In this document: positions 1 through 8,805 of the stretch, one piece after another
Numbering within the stretch: the first letter of the stretch is position 1
How the letters are laid out: each line of letters begins with the position of its first letter
Assembly (NCBI RefSeq): GCF_900105325.1
Contig: NZ_FNSU01000003.1
Span: 2,976,001 to 3,040,000, forward strand
Origin: Pseudomonas marginalis
Lineage (GTDB): Bacteria; Pseudomonadota; Gammaproteobacteria; Pseudomonadales; Pseudomonadaceae
Length of the DNA stretch: 64,000 nt
Direction: 5' to 3'
Program-made: the position numbers and the translations under genes
The notes under the pieces: model-generated
Databases searched by the model: none
Seen by the model: only the letters and a program-made list of their open reading frames with translations
What the model was told of the DNA's origin: nothing

Positions 1-1827
1 GAGGGGCTGTTCCAGGACGAGGCGGTGCGCATGGCCTCCATCGGCCATCCCAACGAAACCATGCTGGCAGAAAAAAGCCGTGCCTTGCAGCACTCCCCCA
101 GCCGCTGGCTCACCGACCTGATTCTTGGCCGGGAACGCACCTTCACCACTGCCTTGGTCGGCAAAGGCCCCTACAGCGAATATTACGGTGACCTGAGCAT
201 TACCCTCGACACCGCCACGTACGGCCAGGGCTTTATTGTCAGTTCGGTGATCATCTTCATTTCCGGCGTGTTACGCGCCTTGGCCATGGGCCTGGTGTTG
301 TACCTGGTTTACCACTGGCTGCTGACCAAGCCGCTGTCGCGGATTATCGAACACCTGACATCGATCAACCCGGACCGCCCCAGCGAGCACAAGATCCCGC
401 AACTCAAGGGCCACGAGCGCAACGAGTTGGGGTTGTGGATCAACACCGCCAACCAGTTGCTCGAATCCATCGAGCGCAACACCCACCTGCGCCATGAGGC
501 GGAATCCAGCCTGCTGCGCATGGCCCAGTACGATTTCCTCACCGGCCTGCCCAACCGCCAGAAACTGCAGGAGCAACTGGACAAGATCCTCATCGACGCC
601 GGTCGCCGCCAGCGCCGGGTGGCGGTGCTGTGCGTGGGACTGGATGACTTCAAAAGCGTCAACGAGCAGTTTACCTACCAGGCCGGCGACAAATTGCTGC
701 TGGCCCTGGCCGACCGTCTGCGCGCCCACAGCGGTCGCCTCGGCGCCCTCGCCCGCCTGGGGGGCGACCAGTTCGCGCTGGTACAGGCCGATATCGACCA
801 GCCCTACGAAGCGGCCGAACTGGCGCAAAGTATCCTCGACGACCTGGAGGCGGAGTTCGCCCTCGACCACGAGGAAATTCGCCTGCGCGCCACCATCGGC
901 ATCACCTTGTTTCCCGAAGATGGCGACAGCACCGAGAAGCTGCTGCAAAAAGCCGAACAGACCATGACCCTGGCCAAGAGCCGCTCTCGCAACCGCTATC
1001 AGTTCTATATCGCCAGCGTCGACAGCGAAATGCGCCGCCGCCGCGAGCTGGAAAAAGACCTGCGCGATGCCCTCAGCCGCGACCAGTTCCACCTGGTCTA
1101 CCAGCCGCAGATCAGCTATCGCGACCAGCGTGTGGTAGGCGTGGAAGCCCTGATCCGTTGGCAGCACCCGGAACACGGGCTGGTGCCGCCGGACCTGTTC
1201 ATCCCGCTGGCAGAACAGAACGGCACCATTATTCCGATTGGCGAATGGGTACTGGACCAGGCCTGTCGACAATTGCGCGAATGGCATGACCTGGGCTTCA
1301 CCGAACTGCGCATGGCGGTCAACCTGTCCACCGTGCAGTTGCACCACACCGAGCTGCCACGGGTGGTCAACAACCTGATGCAGATCTACCGCCTGCCGCC
1401 GCGCAGCCTGGAGCTGGAAGTCACCGAAACCGGCCTGATGGAAGACATCAGCACCGCCGCCCAACACCTGTTGAGCCTGCGCCGCTCCGGGGCATTGATC
1501 GCGATTGATGACTTCGGCACCGGCTATTCCTCCTTGAGCTATTTGAAAAGCCTGCCCCTGGACAAGATCAAGATCGACAAAAGCTTCGTCCAGGACCTGC
1601 TGGACGACGATGACGACGCCACCATCGTTCGCGCCATTATCCAACTGGGCAAAAGCCTGGGCATGCAGGTCATCGCGGAAGGCGTGGAAACCGCGGAGCA
1701 GGAGGCCTACATCATCTCCGAGGGTTGCCATGAAGGTCAGGGTTACTACTACAGTAAACCCCTGCCGGCCCGGGAGTTGGCGGCTTTTTTGAAGCAGGCG
1801 GAGCGCAATGGCGCGGCCATTCTCTGA
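1..1827 (+). CDS. bifA: c-di-GMP phosphodiesterase, GGDEF/EAL protein (BifA-like), 5' end missing
   Basis: The reading frame is open from the first base, so the start lies upstream of the window. A membrane segment lies at about residues 80-108 of the visible part, followed by a HAMP-like linker, a GGDEF domain (about 170-330) and an EAL domain (about 350-600). The GGDEF signature reads GGDQF, as I recall for P. aeruginosa BifA, so cyclase activity is unlikely. The EAL domain keeps EALIRW, DDFGTGYSSL, KIDKSF and AEGVET, which indicates an active phosphodiesterase that hydrolyses c-di-GMP and promotes motility over biofilm. The imelysin gene downstream matches the bifA-icmP neighbourhood of Pseudomonas. 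The family assignment is firm; the symbol rests on the degenerate motif and the context. Confidence 0.88.
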   Translation, partial: EGLFQDEAVRMASIGHPNETMLAEKSRALQHSPSRWLTDLILGRERTFTTALVGKGPYSEYYGDLSITLDTATYGQGFIVSSVIIFISGVLRALAMGLVLYLVYHWLLTKPLSRIIEHLTSINPDRPSEHKIPQLKGHERNELGLWINTANQLLESIERNTHLRHEAESSLLRMAQYDFLTGLPNRQKLQEQLDKILIDAGRRQRRVAVLCVGLDDFKSVNEQFTYQAGDKLLLALADRLRAHSGRLGALARLGGDQFALVQADIDQPYEAAELAQSILDDLEAEFALDHEEIRLRATIGITLFPEDGDSTEKLLQKAEQTMTLAKSRSRNRYQFYIASVDSEMRRRRELEKDLRDALSRDQFHLVYQPQISYRDQRVVGVEALIRWQHPEHGLVPPDLFIPLAEQNGTIIPIGEWVLDQACRQLREWHDLGFTELRMAVNLSTVQLHHTELPRVVNNLMQIYRLPPRSLELEVTETGLMEDISTAAQHLLSLRRSGALIAIDDFGTGYSSLSYLKSLPLDKIKIDKSFVQDLLDDDDDATIVRAIIQLGKSLGMQVIAEGVETAEQEAYIISEGCHEGQGYYYSKPLPARELAAFLKQAERNGAAIL

Positions 1828-1875
1828 GCGGGCAAAACGATACTGAATATTTCCCGCGTATAACCCTTTACACAA

Positions 1876-1894
1876 AATGCAAATCTTTCGCATT
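1876..1894 (+). promoter_or_regulatory. possible Fur box upstream of the imelysin gene
   Basis: The 15-mer TGCAAATCTTTCGCA (1878-1892) is an imperfect palindrome that matches the Fur 7-1-7 consensus TGATAATCATTATCA at most positions. It lies about 60 bp before the ATG at 1954. Imelysins are often iron-regulated, which makes the match plausible. It is not a strong site. Confidence 0.35.
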
Positions 1895-1953
1895 ATGTCG
1901 CAGTTTTGCGCGACCCCCGCGCGCCCATCAACAACCGAAGCAGGATGTTCGCC

Positions 1954-3297
1954 ATGATTCGTATGCCCCTGGCCACCGCCAGTCTGCTGGCCATTGCCAT
2001 TTCTCTCGCCGGTTGCGGCGAAGGTAAAGACAAGCCCGCAGCAAACCAGGCGCCGACCCCGGCTGCCAGCACCACCGCTCCAGCGGCTGCCACCCCTGCC
2101 GGCCAGGTCGATGAAGCGGCCGCCAAGGCCGTGGTTGCGCATTACGCCGACATGGTCTTCGCGGTGTACAGCGATGCCGAGTCCACGGCAAAAACCCTGC
2201 AAACCGCAATCGACGCCTTCCTCGCCAAACCAAACGACGAAACCCTGAAAGCCGCCCGGGCCGCCTGGGTTGCCGCGCGCGTTCCGTACCTGCAGAGCGA
2301 AGTGTTCCGCTTCGGCAACACCATCATCGATGACTGGGAAGGTCAGGTTAACGCCTGGCCCCTGGACGAAGGCCTGATCGACTACGTCGACAAATCCTAC
2401 GAACACGCCCTGGGCAACCCGGGCGCTACCGCCAACATCATCGCCAACACCGAAGTCCAGGTCGGCGAAGACAAGGTCGACGTGAAGGACATCACCCCGG
2501 AAAAACTCGCCAGCCTCAATGAGCTGGGCGGTTCCGAAGCCAACGTCGCCACCGGCTACCACGCCATCGAATTCCTGCTCTGGGGCCAGGACCTGAACGG
2601 CACCGGCCCGGGCGCGGGCAACCGCCCTGCGTCGGACTACCTGACCGGCGACGGCGCAACCGGCGGCCACAACGAGCGCCGCCGCGCCTACCTGACCGCC
2701 GTGACCCAACTGCTGGTCAGCGACCTGCAGGAAATGGTCGGCAACTGGAAACCCAACGTCGAAGACAACTACCGCGCCACCCTGGAGGCAGAACCTGCCA
2801 CCGACGGCCTGCGCAAAATGTTGTTCGGCATGGGCAGCCTGTCCTTGGGCGAGCTGGCCGGTGAGCGCATGAAGGTTTCCCTGGAAGCCAACTCGCCGGA
2901 AGACGAACAGGACTGCTTCAGCGACAACACCCACTACTCGCACTTCTACGACGCCAAGGGCATCCGCAACGTCTACCTGGGCGAGTACACCCGCGTCGAC
3001 GGCACCAAACTGACCGGCGCCAGCCTGTCGTCCCTGGTGGCCAAGGCCGACCCGGCTGCCGATACCGCGCTGAAAGCGGACCTGGCGGCGACCGAAGCGA
3101 AGATCCAGGTCATGGTTGATCACGCCAACAAGGGTGAGCACTATGACCAGTTGATCGCGGCCGGTAACGACGCAGGTAACCAGATCGTGCGTGACGCCAT
3201 CGCCGCCCTGGTCAAGCAGACCGGCTCGATCGAAGCCGCTGCCGGCAAGCTGGGCATCAGCGACCTGAACCCGGATAACGCTGATCACGAATTCTGA
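1954..3297 (+). CDS. icmP: imelysin-family lipoprotein (IcmP/IrpA-like, peptidase M75 family)
   Basis: This 447-residue protein starts with a lipoprotein signal peptide (lipobox LAGC, lipidated Cys21) followed by an Ala/Pro/Thr-rich linker, so it is probably anchored in the periplasm. The imelysin signature GYHAIEFLLWGQ is present with His203 and Glu206 (HxxE). Imelysins are tied to iron uptake; one P. aeruginosa member was described as an insulin-cleaving metalloprotease, but true peptidase activity in the family is debated. The start at 1954 is chosen because AGGA lies 9-10 bp upstream and the signal peptide begins there; an earlier in-frame start at 1906 would add an implausible arginine-rich extension. 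A Fur-like box precedes it and a terminator follows. Confidence 0.85.
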   Translation: MIRMPLATASLLAIAISLAGCGEGKDKPAANQAPTPAASTTAPAAATPAGQVDEAAAKAVVAHYADMVFAVYSDAESTAKTLQTAIDAFLAKPNDETLKAARAAWVAARVPYLQSEVFRFGNTIIDDWEGQVNAWPLDEGLIDYVDKSYEHALGNPGATANIIANTEVQVGEDKVDVKDITPEKLASLNELGGSEANVATGYHAIEFLLWGQDLNGTGPGAGNRPASDYLTGDGATGGHNERRRAYLTAVTQLLVSDLQEMVGNWKPNVEDNYRATLEAEPATDGLRKMLFGMGSLSLGELAGERMKVSLEANSPEDEQDCFSDNTHYSHFYDAKGIRNVYLGEYTRVDGTKLTGASLSSLVAKADPAADTALKADLAATEAKIQVMVDHANKGEHYDQLIAAGNDAGNQIVRDAIAALVKQTGSIEAAAGKLGISDLNPDNADHEF

Positions 3298-3315
3298 TCA
3301 GCGCGGTGTTGAATG

Positions 3316-3340
3316 AGGCGGCCTTCGGGTCGCCTTTTTT
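3316..3340 (+). terminator. rho-independent terminator of the imelysin gene
   Basis: The stem GGCGGCC-TTCG-GGTCGCC is followed by six T residues and lies 20 bp after the stop codon. Confidence 0.85.
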
Positions 3341-3367
3341 GTGCACTGTCTTTACCACCGCAAACCC

Positions 3368-3458
3368 ATGTGGGAGGGGGCTTGCTCCCGATAGCGGTGG
3401 CTCAGTAGATACTTCCTTCACTGACACACCGACATCGGGAGCAAGCCCCCTCCCACAT
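3368..3458. repeat. inverted REP pair (REPIN)
   Basis: Two inverted copies of the P. fluorescens-type REP (ATGTGGGAGGGGGCTTGCTC and its complement) face each other across about 40 bp. The same element recurs at 12514, 23014, 30194 and 35449. Confidence 0.9.
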
Positions 3459-3545
3459 TTGATCCATGTTGTGCCCAAATCCGCCGGTTTACATGCCCTG
3501 CACCCCAGGTAGAATGGCGCCTCTGCCCTATTTCGAGCTTACTTC

Positions 3546-5000
3546 ATGGCGTTGCCGACCCTACGCATCATCGGTTTCATCATCGGCATCTTCCTGATCA
3601 CCCTTGCGATCGCCATGGTCGTGCCCATGGCCACCCTGGTGATTTTCGAACGGACCAGCGACCTGCCCTCGTTCCTCTGGGCCAGCCTGATCACTTTTGT
3701 CGCCGGGCTTGCCCTGGTGATTCCCGGGCGTCCCGAACACGTGCACCTGCGTCCGCGAGACATGTACCTGCTCACGGTCAGCAGTTGGGTGGTGGTATGC
3801 GTATTCGCCGCGCTGCCGTTCCTGCTGACCCAGCACATCAGCTACACCGACTCGTTTTTCGAAAGCATGTCCGGCATCACCGCCACCGGCTCCACGGTGC
3901 TGAGCGGCCTGGACACCCTGTCCCCCGGCATTTTGATATGGCGCTCGCTGCTGCACTGGCTCGGCGGCATCGGCTTTATCGGCATGGCGGTGGCGATCCT
4001 GCCGCTGCTGCGCATCGGTGGCATGCGCCTGTTCCAGACCGAATCCTCGGACCGCTCGGAGAAGGTCATGCCCCGCTCACACATGGTGGCGCGGCTGATC
4101 GTGGCGGCCTACGTCGGCATCACCATCCTCGGCAGCCTGGCGTTCTGGTGGGCCGGCATGGGCCTGTTCGATGCGATCAACCATGCGATGTCGGCGATTT
4201 CCACCGGTGGGTTCTCCACCTCGGACGAGTCCCTGGCGCACTGGAAACAACCGGCGGTGCACTGGGTGGCGGTGGTGGTGATGATCCTCGGCAGCTTGCC
4301 GTTCACCCTGTACGTGGCCACCTTGCGGGGTAATCGCAAGGCATTGATCAAGGATCAGCAAGTACAGGGCCTGCTCGGTTTGTTGCTGGTGACCTGGCTG
4401 GTGCTCGGCACCTGGTACTGGTGGACCACCAACCTGCATTGGCTGGATGCCCTGCGCCATGTGGCGTTGAACGTCACGTCGGTAGTGACCACCACCGGTT
4501 TTGCACTGGGGGACTACAGCCTGTGGGGCAATTTCTCACTGATGCTGTTTTTCTACCTGGGCTTCATCGGTGGCTGTTCCGGCTCCACGGCGGGCGGGAT
4601 CAAGATTTTCCGCTTCCAGGTCGCCTATATCCTGCTCAAGGCCAACTTGAACCAGCTGATTCACCCGCGCGCGGTAATCAAGCAGAAGTACAACGGCCAC
4701 CGTCTCGACGAAGAGATCGTGCGTTCGATCCTGACCTTTTCGTTTTTCTTCGCCATCACCATCTGCGCCATCGCCCTGGCCTTGTCGCTGCTGGGCCTGG
4801 ACTGGATGACCGCACTCACCGGCGCCGCCAGCACCGTGTCCGGCGTCGGCCCGGGCCTGGGGGAAACCATTGGCCCGGCCGGCAACTTCGCCAGCCTGCC
4901 GGATGCGGCCAAGTGGATCCTGTCCCTGGGCATGCTGCTGGGCCGGCTGGAAATCATCACAGTCTTTGTTCTGTGCATTCCGGCGTTCTGGCGTCACTGA
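3546..5000 (+). CDS. trkH: Trk-type potassium uptake protein TrkH
   Basis: This is a 484-residue polytopic inner-membrane protein, the usual size for TrkH. Four filter-like pore loops are visible: TATGS near residue 118, STGGF near 219, TTTGF near 319 and SGVGP near 436. It forms the K+-conducting subunit that works with the cytoplasmic TrkA gating protein, which is not in this window. The gene is probably monocistronic, preceded by a REP pair and ending in a 44-bp convergent overlap with the AraC-family gene. Confidence 0.93.
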   Translation: MALPTLRIIGFIIGIFLITLAIAMVVPMATLVIFERTSDLPSFLWASLITFVAGLALVIPGRPEHVHLRPRDMYLLTVSSWVVVCVFAALPFLLTQHISYTDSFFESMSGITATGSTVLSGLDTLSPGILIWRSLLHWLGGIGFIGMAVAILPLLRIGGMRLFQTESSDRSEKVMPRSHMVARLIVAAYVGITILGSLAFWWAGMGLFDAINHAMSAISTGGFSTSDESLAHWKQPAVHWVAVVVMILGSLPFTLYVATLRGNRKALIKDQQVQGLLGLLLVTWLVLGTWYWWTTNLHWLDALRHVALNVTSVVTTTGFALGDYSLWGNFSLMLFFYLGFIGGCSGSTAGGIKIFRFQVAYILLKANLNQLIHPRAVIKQKYNGHRLDEEIVRSILTFSFFFAITICAIALALSLLGLDWMTALTGAASTVSGVGPGLGETIGPAGNFASLPDAAKWILSLGMLLGRLEIITVFVLCIPAFWRH

Positions 5001-6015
5001 CCGTCGACGCGTCCTGCAGCCGCGCCCGGTATTCGCCGGGCGTGGCATCAAACCAGCGGCGAAACGCGCGAAAGAAGTTGCTCGGGTCGGCAAAGCCCAG
5101 CAGGTAGGCAATCTCCAACAGGGTCATGCGCGGCTGCGCCAGGTATTGCTCGGCCAGTTCGCGGCGGGTGTCGTCGAGCAGGGTCTGGAAACTCGTGCCT
5201 TCTTCCTGCAGGCGCCGCTGCAAGGTGCGCTGGGACAGGTGCAGGGTCTTGGCCACCACTTCGCGCTTGGGTTCGCCCTGGGGCAGCAGCCGGCACAGCA
5301 CCTGCCGCGCCTTGTGGGTCACGCGGCTTTCGGAGAAACGCGCCAGGTACTCACCGGCAAATCGATCGTGCAACAGCGCCATGGCCTCGTTGGCTGTGGG
5401 CAGCGGCGCGTCCATGTCGGCGCGCTCAAAGATCAGCGCGTCATACGGCGCATCGAACTCCAGCGGGGCATGGAACGCTTGTTTATAGGGGGCCAGGTCC
5501 CCCGGTTGATCGCCCTGCAACAGCACTTTGCGGGGTTGCAGGGTCCGCCCGGTGAGCCAGCCGCACAGCGCCAACGCACAGGCCAGGGAGGCTTCGGCGC
5601 TTTGTCGGGTCGGCGGAAGATGATCGCCATGCACCGTGAGAATCAGCGCATAGCCTTCAGGTAATAGTCGAAAACTCAAGTCGGCGCTTTCGGCGATGAT
5701 CCGCTGGTAACGCACCAAGCGCATGAAGCCTTCGGCCAGGGTGTTGCTGGACATCAAGGCGTAACCGGCCACATGAAACGACGCCGGGCGCACCACCTTG
5801 CCCATGTTCAGGCCAATCGCCGGGTTGCCCGACAACTCGACCGCGCGCTGCCACAGGCGGGTCATGGAGTCCTGCGGGAACCGCGCATCGGGGTCACTCA
5901 GGGCGGCGTAGTCCAGGCCCAGTTGCTTGAACAAGGCGCGGCAATCCAGGCCGTCCATTTCCAGTGCCTTGACTATCCCCATCGCCCAGCTTGCAGACGT
6001 TGTTCGTTCGCTCAT
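4957..6015 (-). CDS. oruR: AraC-family transcriptional regulator, OruR-like
   Basis: This 352-residue protein has an N-terminal ligand-sensing domain of the 'arabinose-binding AraC N-terminal' type (about 20-210) and a C-terminal AraC HTH pair (about 235-335, with LLEIAYLLGFADPSNFFRAF typical of the second helix-turn-helix). The sequence resembles the Pseudomonas ornithine-utilisation regulator OruR as I remember it, and the neighbouring Mpo1-like gene matches that locus. The last 44 bp overlap the 3' end of trkH in antisense orientation. The family call is firm; the oruR name is moderate. Confidence 0.78.
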   Translation of the reverse strand: MSERTTSASWAMGIVKALEMDGLDCRALFKQLGLDYAALSDPDARFPQDSMTRLWQRAVELSGNPAIGLNMGKVVRPASFHVAGYALMSSNTLAEGFMRLVRYQRIIAESADLSFRLLPEGYALILTVHGDHLPPTRQSAEASLACALALCGWLTGRTLQPRKVLLQGDQPGDLAPYKQAFHAPLEFDAPYDALIFERADMDAPLPTANEAMALLHDRFAGEYLARFSESRVTHKARQVLCRLLPQGEPKREVVAKTLHLSQRTLQRRLQEEGTSFQTLLDDTRRELAEQYLAQPRMTLLEIAYLLGFADPSNFFRAFRRWFDATPGEYRARLQDASTVSDARTPECTEQRL

Positions 6016-6178
6016 GGCGTCTTCTTGAATAAAGCAGGCTCAAAACGGCAGCCAGGAAAGCCAAGGATACTAAAGTGGCATCTATTGTCACTGGCTGTTA
6101 CCACTGATCACTCTAGACTCAAATAAGCTCCCCGCCGAACATCTGTTCGGCGGCACAACAATCAAAGGGCCGGCCGTA

Positions 6179-6490
6179 GTGGAAAACCTCAAGCGATTCA
6201 ACAGCTTTGCCGAGTTTTACCCTTATTACCTGACCGAGCACGGCAACAGCACCTGCCGGCGCCTGCACTTTATCGGCACTACCCTGGTGATCGGCATCCT
6301 GGCCTATGCCATCGGCCGAGGCTCACTGGGGCTGTTATTGGCCGTGCCGATTGCCGGCTACAGTTTTGCCTGGATCGGGCATTTCTTCTTCGAAAAGAAC
6401 CGTCCGGCGACTTTCCAGCACCCGTTCTACAGCTTGCTCGGGGATTTTGTGATGTACCGCGACATGATCCTCGGCAAGGTGCCGTTCTGA
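6179..6490 (+). CDS. Mpo1-like (DUF962) small membrane protein
   Basis: This 103-residue protein begins at a GTG with AAAGGG 10-15 bp upstream. It has two hydrophobic segments (about 32-65) and the DUF962 pattern of an N-terminal FYPYYLTEH motif, an HFIGT motif and a C-terminal GHFFFEKNRPATFQHPFYS motif. Yeast Mpo1, a member of this family, is an Fe(II)-dependent dioxygenase acting on 2-hydroxy fatty acids; bacterial members are mostly uncharacterised. It is divergent from the oruR-like gene with a 160-bp shared promoter region. Confidence 0.82.
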   Translation: MENLKRFNSFAEFYPYYLTEHGNSTCRRLHFIGTTLVIGILAYAIGRGSLGLLLAVPIAGYSFAWIGHFFFEKNRPATFQHPFYSLLGDFVMYRDMILGKVPF

Positions 6491-6652
6491 ACGGTGTGAC
6501 CTCTTGTCACTTGCGTAAAAACGATAAAAGGTTCGTACACCCGGCGATATAAAAGTCTTTTTGTCATTTACAGTGCTGTATCCTGCCAAGGCTTTTTGAG
6601 AGCGCGGAATCACCTGCGATTGAAAAAACAGACTTTGCGAGGAGCGACGACG

Positions 6653-6781
6653 ATGCACGAGATACCTAATCTCCCCTTCCCAAGCCTGCACGAAACTGAG
6701 CAGCCAACACCGCAGCAGGCCAGCGCGAAGCAGCCTGAGGCCAAACAAGCAAAACCAGTCGACAGCAAGAGCCAGGACTGA
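6653..6781 (+). CDS. small protein, 42 residues, unknown function
   Basis: The ATG is preceded by a strong GAGGAG ribosome-binding site 7 bp away. The peptide begins MHEIPNLPFPSL and continues with a low-complexity hydrophilic tail rich in Gln, Lys, Pro and Ala. There is no signal peptide or membrane segment. The region upstream is relatively AT-rich, consistent with a promoter. I do not recognise the family; the ribosome-binding site and codon use suggest it is real. Confidence 0.55.
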   Translation: MHEIPNLPFPSLHETEQPTPQQASAKQPEAKQAKPVDSKSQD

Positions 6782-6795
6782 CGCCGTACCAGACC

Positions 6796-6829
6796 GTGTG
6801 GAAAGCGGACCTTTGAACGCTTTCCACAC
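6796..6829 (+). terminator. strong hairpin between two small genes
   Basis: A perfect 12-bp stem (GTGTGGAAAGCG with its complement) encloses a 10-nt loop. No T-run follows, so it may be a transcript-stabilising or attenuating hairpin rather than a true terminator. Confidence 0.5.
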
Positions 6830-6856
6830 TGCCTGAATCACCCCGAGGTACCCGCC

Positions 6857-7030
6857 ATGACAGACACCCTCCCGGACACCGCCGTACTCGACACCGCCCT
6901 GCAGATGGTCGACGTGTGGAACCGCCTCAGCGCGGACAAACAAGCCTTGCTGCTCAAGCGCTTCGGCACCCAGGAAAACGCCCTGGCCGCCCTGGTCACC
7001 ACCCAGTTACTCGCCCCCCTTCAAGCCTGA
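6857..7030 (+). CDS. small acidic protein, 57 residues, unknown function
   Basis: The ATG at 6857 has GAGG 8 bp upstream. The frame encodes an amphipathic, probably helical protein starting MTDTLPDTAVLDTAL and containing VDVWNRLSADKQALLLKRFG. There are no cysteines, signal peptide or membrane segments. It lies 76 bp after the 42-residue gene, separated by a strong hairpin, and 105 bp before the MFS gene. The function is unknown; the two small genes may be co-transcribed. Confidence 0.55.
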   Translation: MTDTLPDTAVLDTALQMVDVWNRLSADKQALLLKRFGTQENALAALVTTQLLAPLQA

Positions 7031-7134
7031 CGTCTTTTTGATCTGACGTTTTTGCGTTTTACCGCCCTGCGCACGCCCAAGCCCCGGTATCATTAGCAGC
7101 CTATCTTTACCTGCTGCGACAGTGGACCTCTCCC

Positions 7135-8331
7135 ATGCCAGATACCCAGCGCCCCATGGCGGTCACGCTGCAAGTTGTTTCCATCGTGTTGTTCACCTTT
7201 ATCGGCTACCTGAATATCGGCATTCCCCTGGCCGTGTTGCCGGGCTATGTCCACAGTGAACTGGGCTACGGCGCGGTGATCGCCGGCCTGGTGATCAGCG
7301 TGCAATACCTGGCCACGCTGTTGAGCCGCCCGTATGCAGGCAAAATCATCGACAACCTGGGCAGCAAGCGGGCGGTGCTGATCGGCCTGCTGGGCTGCGG
7401 CGCGAGCGGCGTGTTCATGTTGCTTGCGGCGTGGTTTTCAAGCGTGCCGGCCGTCAGCCTGGCCAGCCTGCTCATCGGTCGATTGGTACTGGGCAGCGCA
7501 GAAAGCCTGGTGGGCTCAGGCGCCATCGGCTGGGGCATTGGCCGGGTGGGCGCGGCCAATACCGCCAAGGTCATTTCGTGGAACGGTATCGCCAGTTACG
7601 GCGCGCTGGCGGTCGGTGCACCGTTGGGCGTGCTGCTGGTGAGGAATTTCGGGCTGTGGAGCATGGGCGTCAGCATTATCCTGCTGGCGGTCGTCGGCCT
7701 GTTGCTGGCCTGGAACAAAGTGGCTGCGCCCATCGTCGCCGGCGTGCGCCTGCCGTTCATGAATGTACTGGGCCGGGTGTTGCCCCACGGTTGCGCGCTG
7801 GCCCTGGGCTCCATCGGCTTTGGCACCATCGCCACCTTTATCACCCTGTATTACACCACCCAGCATTGGGATAACGCGGTGTGGGCATTGAGCCTGTTCG
7901 GCGCCAGCTTTATCGGTGCACGCCTGCTGTTCGGCAACTTGATCAACCGTATCGGCGGCTTTCGCGTGGCAATCGCCTGCCTGTCGGTGGAGATCCTCGG
8001 CCTGCTGCTGTTGTGGTTGGCGCCGGATGCCAACCTGGCCCTGGCCGGCGCAGCGTTGAGCGGTTTCGGCTTTTCCCTGGTGTTTCCGGCGCTGGGGGTG
8101 GAGGCGGTCAACCTGGTGCCCGCGTCCAGCCGTGGTTCGGCGGTGGGCGCCTATTCGCTGTTTATCGACCTGTCGCTGGGCATTACCGGGCCGCTGGCCG
8201 GGGCCGTGGCGGCAGGTTTCGGCTTTGCGTCGATCTTCCTGTTCGCCGCCCTCGCCGCCCTCGGTGGGCTGCTGCTGAGTGTCTACCTGTACCGGCAAGC
8301 GCCCAAGGCCCGCGAAGCGCGCGATGCCTAG
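7135..8331 (+). CDS. MFS transporter, 12-TM drug/metabolite exporter type
   Basis: This 398-residue protein has about twelve hydrophobic segments. The MFS motif A region RPYAGKIIDNLGSKRAVLIG lies between TM2 and TM3 (about residues 64-83). It resembles the YhhS/YfcJ subgroup of proton-driven exporters; the substrate cannot be told from sequence. Its 3' end overlaps the stop of the convergent arfB gene by 4 bp. Confidence 0.85.
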   Translation: MPDTQRPMAVTLQVVSIVLFTFIGYLNIGIPLAVLPGYVHSELGYGAVIAGLVISVQYLATLLSRPYAGKIIDNLGSKRAVLIGLLGCGASGVFMLLAAWFSSVPAVSLASLLIGRLVLGSAESLVGSGAIGWGIGRVGAANTAKVISWNGIASYGALAVGAPLGVLLVRNFGLWSMGVSIILLAVVGLLLAWNKVAAPIVAGVRLPFMNVLGRVLPHGCALALGSIGFGTIATFITLYYTTQHWDNAVWALSLFGASFIGARLLFGNLINRIGGFRVAIACLSVEILGLLLLWLAPDANLALAGAALSGFGFSLVFPALGVEAVNLVPASSRGSAVGAYSLFIDLSLGITGPLAGAVAAGFGFASIFLFAALAALGGLLLSVYLYRQAPKAREARDA

Positions 8332-8744
8332 AAGTCGACCTTGCCGCGCCCGGCCTTGATGCTGCCGCGCTTGGTCTTGGATTCCAGGCGCCGCTTTTTC
8401 GAGCCCAGGGTGGGCTTGGTCGGGCGGCGCTTCTTCTCGACCTTGGTGGCAGTGAGGATCAGCTCCACCAGGCGTTCCAGCGCGTCGGCGCGGTTCTGTT
8501 CCTGGGTCCGGTACTGCTGGGCCTTGAGCACCAGCACGCCTTCGCTGGTGATACGGCTGTCACGCAGTGCCAGCAGTCGCTCCTTGTAGAACGCCGGCAG
8601 CGACGACGCCGGAATATCGAACCGCAGGTGCACCGCGCTCGACACCTTGTTGACGTTCTGCCCTCCGGCGCCCTGGGCGCGGATGGCGGTCAACTCGATT
8701 TCGGCATCGGGCAGGTGCACGTTGTTGGAAATAACCAGCATCAC
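8328..8744 (-). CDS. arfB: alternative ribosome-rescue factor ArfB (peptidyl-tRNA hydrolase, YaeJ)
   Basis: This 138-residue protein carries the GGQ catalytic motif within RAQGAGGQNVNKVSSAVHL (about residues 22-40) and a very basic C-terminal tail (KKRRPTKPTLGSKKRRLESK). That pattern is diagnostic of ArfB rather than RF1/RF2, because the codon-recognition domain is missing and the basic tail inserts into the empty mRNA channel of stalled ribosomes. Either of two adjacent ATG codons (8744 or 8741) could be the start. Confidence 0.93.
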   Translation of the reverse strand: MMLVISNNVHLPDAEIELTAIRAQGAGGQNVNKVSSAVHLRFDIPASSLPAFYKERLLALRDSRITSEGVLVLKAQQYRTQEQNRADALERLVELILTATKVEKKRRPTKPTLGSKKRRLESKTKRGSIKAGRGKVDF

Positions 8745-8805
8745 TCAATAAACCCTAGGCAACAGACACGCCCAATCAGGACAACAACCTCGACAACAAG
8801 GACGC

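Noticed and set aside
271..3288. 1005-codon open frame on the minus strand
   Set aside because: It runs antisense to both the bifA-like and imelysin genes, crosses their boundary and encodes low-complexity Gly/Gln/Val-rich sequence typical of antisense frames in GC-rich DNA.
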